From Gilliamella sp. Pra-s52 (lineage in GTDB: Bacteria > Pseudomonadota > Gammaproteobacteria > Enterobacterales > Orbaceae): a stretch of DNA of 64,000 nt. Location: contig NZ_WTEY01000002.1 in assembly GCF_009795805.1 (NCBI RefSeq), positions 1 to 64,000 of the forward strand, read 5' to 3'. Positions within the stretch are counted from its first letter, which is position 1. Each line of letters opens with the position of its first letter. Both the position numbers and the translations under genes were made by a program. Shown here one piece after another: positions 39,645 to 46,465 of this stretch. The notes below the pieces were generated by a model that was not told the origin of the DNA, ran no database searches, and saw only the letters and a program-made list of their open reading frames with translations.

Positions 39645-40841
39645 TCAACTTTTATCATTCACCAAAGCACAAAACAGCAATGAAATGGCCACCATCGCAA
39701 ATGCAATCCAATAAATAACCTCATGCCCATAAGACTCAGAAACAAAGCCTTGAATTACACCTGCCAAAATCACACTACAAATAATACCATTATTAAATAA
39801 GGTAGAGGCGACTCCCATTCTTGTTGGTAGCAGATCTTGAAAATAAATAATACCAATGTTTGCCACAATACCAATAAAAAGCGCATTAAAAAGTTGCAAA
39901 GCAAATAAAGCAAATTTATTAGTCAATAAAATCATACCGATATAAAATAACAAACCACAAACAATGGCGATAAAAAATAAATTTCTTTTGCCCAATTTTG
40001 GGACTAAATAGCCTGCAATCAACATAACAGGAATTTCAATACCTGCCGCTAACCCCATTAATTGCCCAGGTAATGAATTTGATAAATGTAATACAGAATC
40101 CACATAAAGTGGCATATCGATGATATACATCATATTGGCTGTCCACATAAACACAGTAGAAAGCAATAAACAAACTACATTTCTATTTTTAAATAGCGGT
40201 TGTTCGGTTGATTTTATATCAATCGAATTATCAAGTTGTGAGGTTGGATTTTTTTCAACCGATGGTAAAAAAAACGCAACAAACAACATTGCCACAACAA
40301 ACATAGACATGGCACTTAAATACATGGCAGTAAAACCATAATGAACGGCTAAACCAAATGAAAGTGGCGGCCCAATCACCCACGCCAAAGAAAGCTGAGC
40401 ACGAATTAACGAATTAAACGCCACCACATTGCGCCCTGTTTTTACCGCATATTCACGCGCAAGAGCAAAAACTTGAGGCATTGCAGCCGATGATAAAGCC
40501 GCGAATAAAACACCCAGCGTAATCAAAACAACATAGTGCCGAGAAAAGGCAAATATCACACTATTAGCAACGCCCATTAAACAACAAAATATAACAATAT
40601 GTCGCCTATCGCCTTTTTTGTCTGAATATTTAGCTAATAAAAAGCTACCAATAATACTTGCTAACGCATTCACCGAAAAAAACAGCCCCACCAAACGGGG
40701 ATTAACATTTACTTCAAACGATAAAAAACGGCTTAACGTAGGCGATTGCAACGCCCCTGCAATACCGACAATAAACGTAGTGGCTAAAAAAGCAATAAAA
40801 ATAATGCTCTGTTTTTGACGAAACGAAGATATCTTAGTCAT
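39645..40841 (-). CDS. Sugar efflux transporter, Set family (MFS)
   Basis: 398 residues with 12 membrane segments. TFIVGIAGALQSPTLSRFL at the N-terminus, YSDKKGDRRHIVIFCCLMG (loop 2-3) and FALAREYAVKTGRNVVAFNS with RAQLSLAWVIGPPLSF match SetA/SetB of E. coli, which export lactose, glucose and analogues. Such pumps may relieve sugar-phosphate stress, plausible in a cell with several PTS loci. I cannot tell SetA from SetB by sequence alone. It marks the left border of the CRISPR/adhesin island. Confidence 0.88.
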   Translation of the reverse strand: MTKISSFRQKQSIIFIAFLATTFIVGIAGALQSPTLSRFLSFEVNVNPRLVGLFFSVNALASIIGSFLLAKYSDKKGDRRHIVIFCCLMGVANSVIFAFSRHYVVLITLGVLFAALSSAAMPQVFALAREYAVKTGRNVVAFNSLIRAQLSLAWVIGPPLSFGLAVHYGFTAMYLSAMSMFVVAMLFVAFFLPSVEKNPTSQLDNSIDIKSTEQPLFKNRNVVCLLLSTVFMWTANMMYIIDMPLYVDSVLHLSNSLPGQLMGLAAGIEIPVMLIAGYLVPKLGKRNLFFIAIVCGLLFYIGMILLTNKFALFALQLFNALFIGIVANIGIIYFQDLLPTRMGVASTLFNNGIICSVILAGVIQGFVSESYGHEVIYWIAFAMVAISLLFCALVNDKS

Positions 40842-40960
40842 AACAATACATAGTAGAGGGATTTGTACCGATTATATACTTAAAATTGGCATAAAAGTAA
40901 TAAAATTCAAAGAGAAGTGATCTGGAGATAAGAGTGCTGTTTTTTATCAAAAAAACAACT

Positions 40961-41005
40961 AATAAAAACTTCAATAAAATCAATACCTTTTCTGACTAAT
41001 TTTTG
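40961..41005. repeat. Dispersed intergenic repeat, copy B
   Basis: 45-bp block matching copy A at 40 of 45 positions, in the same orientation. A perfect hairpin (TGTTTTTT 40938-40945, AAAAAACA 40950-40957) precedes it by a few bases. It ends eight bases before the degenerate terminal repeat of the CRISPR array, so it forms the trailer edge of that array. Confidence 0.72.
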
Positions 41006-41013
41006 TGAAAAAT

Positions 41014-41461
41014 AATGTCCTTCGCCTACACGGCGTTAAAGAATATCAAAAGTGCTTGATGTTGAGAAAAGTTTTTCTAAACCACCTACACGGCGTTAAA
41101 GAACTTTGTTTTTCCATATGCCCAATTAGCACATTTCTAAACCACCTACACGGCGTTAAAGCACCACTTGATAATAAATCCTCTGCGTAAGCATTTCTAA
41201 ACCACCTACACGGCGTTAAAGTAACGCTAACAGCTAAAAACAAAGGGTTGAGTTTTCTAAACCACCTACACGGCGTTAAAGCAGAAATTCAAGCAAAAAG
41301 TGACCAAAAACGATTTCTAAACCACCTACACGGCGTTAAAGTCACAAATGTTGCCGAGGGTAATATTGACTTATTTCTAAACCACCTACACGGCGTTAAA
41401 GAAATTATGCATATCCCCTTCCATTTGGTTGAATTTCTAAACCACCTACACGGCGTTAAAG
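41014..41461 (-). CRISPR. Type I-F-like CRISPR array, 8 repeats and 7 spacers
   Basis: 28-bp repeats recur at exactly 60-bp steps (R1 41014-41041 to R8 41434-41461) with 32-bp spacers. Read on the minus strand each repeat begins CTTTAACGCCGTGTAGGTGG and ends TTTAGAAA, with an interrupted GCC-type stem. This is the length and form of I-F (Csy) repeats. R2-R8 are identical. R1 keeps only its last 17 plus-strand bases, as expected for the oldest, leader-distal repeat, so the leader is on the right. No cas gene lies in the window. All seven spacers differ; several can be read as protein-coding in one frame, but I cannot name a source. Confidence 0.96.
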
Positions 41462-41694
41462 TAGAACTTAAGATTCGATAAATCTTGTTGTATAAAGATA
41501 AACGACAATTTTAGCTTTGAAAACCCTTTTTTTGAGATATTTTTTAATATGTTGATTTTATTGCGTTTTAAGTTATCGTTAAAAAAAGGGTTTGTGGGGG
41601 GTTGTATTCAGAAAATACCTAAAAAATAAATCACATAAAATCAATATTTTTTGTAAACACTTTTTATTTGTAAATGTGATTAGTTGTTTGACGT
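41462..41694. promoter_or_regulatory. CRISPR leader region
   Basis: 233 bp between the leader-proximal repeat and the divergent degenerate unit. It carries a perfect 13-bp inverted repeat, AAACCCTTTTTTT (41521-41533) and AAAAAAAGGGTTT (41581-41593), enclosing TTGATTTTATTG (41552-41563). A-tract and T-tract arms of this sort are, as I recall, a feature of I-F leaders. It should hold the promoter for the leftward array and perhaps one for the rightward unit. IHF sites are likely but not assigned. Confidence 0.6.
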
Positions 41695-41782
41695 GGATAG
41701 CGCTGTTGTGGCAATTTAGAAAATCGCTGACAGTCATAGCTAAAGCACCGCAAACTTTAACGCCGTGTAGGTGATTTAACAA
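41695..41782 (+). CRISPR. Divergent degenerate repeat-spacer-repeat unit (mini-CRISPR)
   Basis: A lone repeat at 41755-41782 matches the array repeat at 25 of 28 positions but in the opposite orientation. Exactly 32 bp before it, a second degenerate repeat (41695-41722) keeps 17 of 28 positions including the entire 3' handle TTTAGAAA. The spacer is 41723-41754. The 28/32/28 geometry is exact, so it is a real repeat-spacer-repeat unit read rightward. It could be the remains of a second array, or a crRNA-like regulatory RNA. A hairpin with a U-rich tail follows at 41805. Confidence 0.72.
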
Positions 41783-41804
41783 AACAACGCAATTCTAAGG
41801 TAAT

Positions 41805-41834
41805 GCCCCAACTTATGCTAGGGCTTTATTCTTT
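41805..41834 (+). terminator. Possible terminator of the mini-CRISPR transcript
   Basis: GCCC (41805-41808) pairs with GGGC (41821-41824), extended by partial AAT/TTT pairing, and is followed by TTTATTCTTT. The stem is short, but the U-tract is present only on the plus strand. This fits a short RNA ending after the degenerate unit rather than the leftward adhesin gene. Confidence 0.35.
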
Positions 41835-41903
41835 ACTATATTAACCTCTATTTGCACCATAACTACCACCACGCCCTAAGGATTAAGAAATAAATGTTAA
41901 AAA

Positions 41904-43496
41904 CTAAGGTGTCGTGCAAACAGCATATCCGCTGCTGGAAGTGCTGAGGCTACTGACTTGACCGAAACTCGAGTAGACACTGAACTGGTCGCTACCTGAT
42001 GCGTCGCTTGTCCAGTAGTTGTTGCCAACGAAGCCTGCATCAGCATAAACGTAGAAGTGCATGCCTCCCCACTCAGTGAAAAAGCCTGCCCCTATGTGAC
42101 GCTTGTAAACATTATCACTAGACGACGGCGTAGCACCAACTGCACCTTGACAATCACTTTCAGACATCCAACCAGAGCAAACTGCATTAGTTAAATCCTT
42201 TACCTTAGCAAGGCGATAACCCAAACTATTACACCATGCTAATTGATCACTATAACGTTTATCTTGATCACCCCGATTGACGAACCACTGCTTTAACACA
42301 AAGCCATATTTCACAACAACATTACCACTACTATCTCTTCCCTCCAACTCAAACGTCTGTGGCAAAGGCGGCACTGTAAGTGAACTAGGATTACTTGATT
42401 GTATTTGAGTATTATCCGCCCTTGGACCGGTTAACTTAACACGTGTTACCTGTTTCCCCCTACCAATATCAATCCACCCCTCAGAAGCCATTACTATCGT
42501 TGCTGTGGCCGTTACTCCTCCATGAGAAACAGGAGACCAAGTTAACTGACTTGCATCTACCCCAACAATATCCAAATCAAAATATAAACTATCAGCTCCT
42601 GTCGACGGAAAATTAAGATTGTAAGAAGAAGGATTTGTAGACTGAACTAAAAAACCCTTATATGGATTCCATATGTTAGATGGGCCTGCAAACTGGCCTG
42701 AACCTTCCTTTAGAAACGGTCTGACCGAACAAATACTTACATCGGCATTCGGGTTAATATAATAATCCACTGAAGATTCACTAAAAGTACTACTTCTTGG
42801 AACGCCATACTGTGTTGTTAAAGTTCCATTTGTACTTTCTAAGCTTATCCGATAGGGCGCATTACATATACTTAATGCATCATCGCGATTAACGGTATTA
42901 CTATCTTTATCGTTAAACGATACCGATATACTCCCCGTTATTGTAACACCATTTACCCCCTGTCCGTCACCATCATCATCCCCCCAATTGCTTGGTATAA
43001 TTAAGTCATTTAAATTGATTGAATTTTTTGATGGTGGTACCACCATGCTGATATCACCTAAAGTATTTTTGATATTAGATAACCTTATTGGATTTAAGAA
43101 ACTTGAAGTGTTGGTCGATGGGGTAAGTTTTGTACCATCAGGCAATATAATAAATAATAGCTCGTCAACATTGGTTGACTTGGTTATACCACCATCAAAT
43201 GTTAAATACGGCGCACTGCCATGTATAACCTGTGAAGTCTGTGCCGACAACGCTTGCGTTCCTTGCGTATATGACAATAAAAGCAGTGGCGCAAAGACCA
43301 AGGCAGATTTAGGTAAGTTAGACAATCTAGATAAGAAAGGCAAAAACCTCAATCTTCGTAATAAATCTAGTGATAGATTCGGCAATTTTACGAAATTTGA
43401 TGATAAAAATAAGAATTGAGACTGTTTTTGATTACAGTGATATTGAAAAAGATTTAGAGTACAGGGCTGCCAATACCTATTATCATGATGGAGCAT
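41904..43496 (-). CDS. DUF823-type adhesin with C-terminal lectin-like module
   Basis: 530 residues. A long, basic N-terminal region (about 60 residues) precedes a hydrophobic signal core (SALVFAPLLLLSYTQGTQA), like an extended signal peptide. YLTFDGGITKSTN, then WGDDDGDGQGVNGVTITGS, resemble the Salmonella-type DUF823/invasin-like adhesion repeat. From about residue 395 (YGFVLKQWFVNRGD, WCNSLGYRLAKVKDLTNAVC, RHIGAGFFTEWGGMHFY, NYWTSDASGSDQF, YAVCTTP) it resembles the C-type-lectin-like end of those adhesins. The last 250 bp have about 51% GC against about 40% in the rest of the gene and lower flanks, suggesting mosaic origin. Probably surface-exposed; no beta-barrel is seen, so how it is held is unclear. 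Confidence 0.75.
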   Translation of the reverse strand: MLHHDNRYWQPCTLNLFQYHCNQKQSQFLFLSSNFVKLPNLSLDLLRRLRFLPFLSRLSNLPKSALVFAPLLLLSYTQGTQALSAQTSQVIHGSAPYLTFDGGITKSTNVDELLFIILPDGTKLTPSTNTSSFLNPIRLSNIKNTLGDISMVVPPSKNSINLNDLIIPSNWGDDDGDGQGVNGVTITGSISVSFNDKDSNTVNRDDALSICNAPYRISLESTNGTLTTQYGVPRSSTFSESSVDYYINPNADVSICSVRPFLKEGSGQFAGPSNIWNPYKGFLVQSTNPSSYNLNFPSTGADSLYFDLDIVGVDASQLTWSPVSHGGVTATATIVMASEGWIDIGRGKQVTRVKLTGPRADNTQIQSSNPSSLTVPPLPQTFELEGRDSSGNVVVKYGFVLKQWFVNRGDQDKRYSDQLAWCNSLGYRLAKVKDLTNAVCSGWMSESDCQGAVGATPSSSDNVYKRHIGAGFFTEWGGMHFYVYADAGFVGNNYWTSDASGSDQFSVYSSFGQVSSLSTSSSGYAVCTTP

Positions 43497-43703
43497 AATA
43501 TTTCACCTTTAAAATAACTTATTGTTTTATTTGTTTTTTCATATTTCACGCTCGTTTTATGAGCTTTTTTAAAAGAGCATTAAGCATAACTTGTTAATAA
43601 TTAAATAACTAGTTTTTTTAAAAGAATTGTAAAATTTTATTAATTTTTGGGCGTATTGTTTGGATAATTAGCCTTTTGAACAGAAGTTTTTGGGTAAAAT
43701 AAA

Positions 43704-43748
43704 CCAAAAAACTCAAATAAAATCAACACCTTTCCTGAACCTTTTTTG
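43704..43748. repeat. Dispersed intergenic repeat, copy C
   Basis: 45-bp block matching copy A at 36 of 45 positions without gaps, same orientation. Its left end forms the right arm of a hairpin (AGTTTTTGG at 43685-43693 with CCAAAAAACT at 43704-43713). It lies between the adhesin and acuI genes, so copies B and C bracket the CRISPR/adhesin island. Confidence 0.62.
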
Positions 43749-43790
43749 TACATATTTATATAAAATAGCTCTGTTTAGCGAGGGGCTTTG

Positions 43791-44786
43791 TTATTTGTTT
43801 ACATCAACTACAAAACGGCCTTTTATTTGCCCTGCAACCATGTTGTTTGCGACTTCAACACATTCATTTAGAGTAACTGTTTGACCAATATTTGCTAAAG
43901 TTTGCGCATCAAGCTGTTGGGATAATAACTGCCATGCTGACACACGTTTATCATAGCTTGCCATGACGCTATCCACGCCTGCCAAAGTTACTCCTCGTAA
44001 AATAAATGGCGCAACTGTTGCTGGTAAGTCCATTCCTTGAGCAAGTCCACAACAAGCGACAATACCGCCATATTGAGTTTGAGCGCAAGCATTGGCTAAA
44101 GTGTGCGAACCAACCGCATCAACAACCGCTGACCACTGTTCTTTTTGTAATGGTTTGCCTACTTCTTTTAACGTTTGGCTATCAATAACATTAACTGCAC
44201 CGAGTTTTTGTAGATAATGTGCTTCATCGATTTTACTAGTCGATGCTGTAACTTGATAACCTAATCTGGCCAGTAAACTGATCGCAACCGATCCCACTCC
44301 CCCACTTGCTCCAGTCACAAGCACCATGCCATGGTGGGGTTTTATGCCAAAATCGACAATTCGCTCAACACATAACGCAGCTGTATAACCTGCTGTGCCA
44401 ATGACCATGGCTTGATAAGGCGTTAGATTGTTAGGTAGTGGAATCAGCCAATCCGATTTTAAATAGGCATATTGTGACAAACATCCCCAATGCGTTTCAC
44501 CACAGCCCCAACCGTTTAAAATCACCTGTTCACCTTTTTGGTAACGCCCACTAACACATTCAACCACACACCCAACACCATCAATCCCCGGCACCATTGG
44601 CCATTGCCTAACTACAGGGCTTTTGTTGGTTAAGGCTAGTGCATCTTTATAGTTGATGCTTGAATAAGCAACCTGAATTAACGTGTCACCTTGTTGCGCT
44701 AAGAGTTGTTGTTTACTGACGCTTTTTAGCGAGCTCGCAAAACCCGTTGTGGCTTCTTTTTCGAGGAGAATGGCATTAAATGACAT
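43791..44786 (-). CDS. acuI: AcuI/YhdH-type NADPH-dependent quinone/acryloyl-CoA reductase
   Basis: 331 residues of the zinc-free medium-chain dehydrogenase family. SSINYKDALALTNKSPVVRQWPMVPGIDGVG (split: SSINYKDALALTN and PMVPGIDGVG, about 43-71) is the AcuI signature. VTGASGGVGSVAISLLARLG (about 154-173) is the nucleotide-binding loop. YhdH/AcuI reduces toxic acryloyl-CoA to propionyl-CoA. It is a single gene, co-oriented with sstT. Confidence 0.9.
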   Translation of the reverse strand: MSFNAILLEKEATTGFASSLKSVSKQQLLAQQGDTLIQVAYSSINYKDALALTNKSPVVRQWPMVPGIDGVGCVVECVSGRYQKGEQVILNGWGCGETHWGCLSQYAYLKSDWLIPLPNNLTPYQAMVIGTAGYTAALCVERIVDFGIKPHHGMVLVTGASGGVGSVAISLLARLGYQVTASTSKIDEAHYLQKLGAVNVIDSQTLKEVGKPLQKEQWSAVVDAVGSHTLANACAQTQYGGIVACCGLAQGMDLPATVAPFILRGVTLAGVDSVMASYDKRVSAWQLLSQQLDAQTLANIGQTVTLNECVEVANNMVAGQIKGRFVVDVNK

Positions 44787-44847
44787 GGCTATTCCTTATT
44801 AGATTGAAGATTGAATATTAAAATAGTGATAAAGATGAATAACAAAA

Positions 44848-44869
44848 AGCGGTGTAACCTGACACCGCT
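44848..44869 (-). terminator. sstT terminator
   Basis: AGCGGTGT (44848-44855) and ACACCGCT (44862-44869) make a perfect 8-bp GC-rich stem. On the minus strand it is followed by TTTTTGTT. It lies about 60 bp after the sstT stop. Confidence 0.85.
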
Positions 44870-44929
44870 AATTTTAAATTTGGATTACATCACATTGTAT
44901 CAAATAAGTCTCTCTACTTTAATATGTAA

Positions 44930-46177
44930 CTAACTAGTTATTTTTTTATTTTGTGCCGCCGACGAAACCGCACCAATAAACACCACATCGCTTGACGAGT
45001 TTAATGCGGTTTCAACCGAATCTTGAATTACACCAATGGCAATACCAATCCCAATGACTTTAGCGGAAATTTCGTTCGGTATACCAAACATACTGCAGGC
45101 AACAGGAATAAGCAATAACGATCCACCTGCAATACCCGATGCACCGCAAGCACATACCGAGGTCACAATACATAGTAATACCGCAGAATAGATATCAACA
45201 TGTATACCCGCACTAGCTGGCATTGAATTCACTGTTGCTAGTGTTAACACCGTAATGGTAACAGCTGCACCCGACATATTAATTGCCGCCCCAAGTGGCA
45301 CAGCAACGGTATAGGTATCTTCATCCATATTATATTTTTTACAGATTTCAATATTAACGGGAATATTCGCCGCAGAACTACGTGTAAAAAAAGCTGGGAT
45401 CGCACTTTCTTTTAAAGCGGTAAATACAAGTGGATATGGATTCTTCCGCATAACGAGATAAGCAAGCAATGGATTAATAACCAATGCAACAATCGCCATG
45501 CAAGAAACTAATACAACTAATAAGTGCGCATATTTGTAGAGTTCATTAAACCCTGTTTCGGCTAATGTTGAAGCAACAAGCCCAAAGACGCCTAAAGGCG
45601 CAAATCGAATAATAATTCTGACAATAAACGAAATAGCATAAGACAAATCATTCATCATCGTTTTAGTGGTTTGACTGCTATGTCTTAAAGCTAAGCCAAT
45701 ACCAACTCCCCATACAATAAGACCAATATAATTTGCATTAATCAGTGCATTAATTGGATTGTCAATCATTTTACCTAATAAGGTTTTTAATACTTCGGTA
45801 ATGCCATTAGGTGGCGTTAGTTCAAGGTTCTTTAGTGTATCACCAAATGAAATCTGTGACGGGAATAAAAAACTAGCAACCGTGGCTAATAATGCGGCTA
45901 ACATCATACCAACAAGATAAAGAACAATTAATGACCTCATATTCGCTTGTTTACCGTGCTGGTGATTCGATATCGAAGCAATAACTAAAATAAGCACAAG
46001 AATAGGGGCAACTGATTTTAAGGCATTAATAAAAAGATCGCCTAATAATGACATATTTAGCGCCGTATTTTTAGATACAGCAGCTAGTGTAACGCCAAAT
46101 ATTAACCCCAATAAAATCTGTGGAATCAACCCGACTTTAAAATAAAATCGAACTAGAGGATGAGATGAGTGTGCCAT
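44930..46177 (-). CDS. sstT: Serine/threonine:Na+ symporter
   Basis: 415 residues (E. coli SstT 414), dicarboxylate/amino acid:cation symporter family. [20 protein letters not shown] at the N-terminus, [20 protein letters not shown] (the serine-rich substrate loop) and [20 protein letters not shown] are diagnostic. It imports serine and threonine with Na+ across the inner membrane. Encoded alone, with its own terminator. Confidence 0.95.
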   Translation of the reverse strand: MAHSSHPLVRFYFKVGLIPQILLGLIFGVTLAAVSKNTALNMSLLGDLFINALKSVAPILVLILVIASISNHQHGKQANMRSLIVLYLVGMMLAALLATVASFLFPSQISFGDTLKNLELTPPNGITEVLKTLLGKMIDNPINALINANYIGLIVWGVGIGLALRHSSQTTKTMMNDLSYAISFIVRIIIRFAPLGVFGLVASTLAETGFNELYKYAHLLVVLVSCMAIVALVINPLLAYLVMRKNPYPLVFTALKESAIPAFFTRSSAANIPVNIEICKKYNMDEDTYTVAVPLGAAINMSGAAVTITVLTLATVNSMPASAGIHVDIYSAVLLCIVTSVCACGASGIAGGSLLLIPVACSMFGIPNEISAKVIGIGIAIGVIQDSVETALNSSSDVVFIGAVSSAAQNKKITS

Positions 46178-46465
46178 GCTACTTTCCTGTTTATTAAAGA
46201 TAAGCTCAAGACCTTAACATATTTGAATAGTAAATTTATATAAAAAAATCATAATAATAATCTTTTTTTATATATTACTTCAAGTAATTACTAAGTTTTA
46301 TTATTCATTAAAAACAGTCTTAACTTAAGCATCATTTACTATCAAAAAATGGCTAAACATAAACAAAAAAACTAGTATTATCACTTTATATAATACTAGT
46401 TATTAAAGCTTAACTATTAGGCTGTAGATATACCCCAATTGTGATTAATTGAAGCTAATCAGGGG

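Noticed and set aside
41005..41481. Open frames reading through the CRISPR repeats (for example FLNHLHGVK recurring)
   Set aside because: The repeated peptide is simply the 28-bp repeat translated every 60 bp; the array is non-coding.
41579..41782. Short open frames on both strands of the leader and mini-CRISPR
   Set aside because: They run through repeat sequence, have no start signals, and match nothing; the repeat-spacer reading explains the region better.
41904..42180. Diversity-generating retroelement target in the adhesin
   Set aside because: The lectin-like end fits, but I found no reverse transcriptase, accessory gene or template repeat in the window, so it is only listed as mosaic.
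42988..43419. 143-residue frame opposite the adhesin gene
   Set aside because: It is antisense to the signal and first domain of the adhesin, which has family similarity; no ribosome site.
41014..43496. Tn7-like CRISPR-associated transposon
   Set aside because: No tnsA/B/C, tniQ or cas genes and no transposon ends are visible, although degenerate I-F guides occur in such elements.
46430..46465. CCCC...GGGG hairpin after the biotin carboxylase gene
   Set aside because: Pairs only with an asymmetric bulge and has no U-tract, so I do not call it a terminator.
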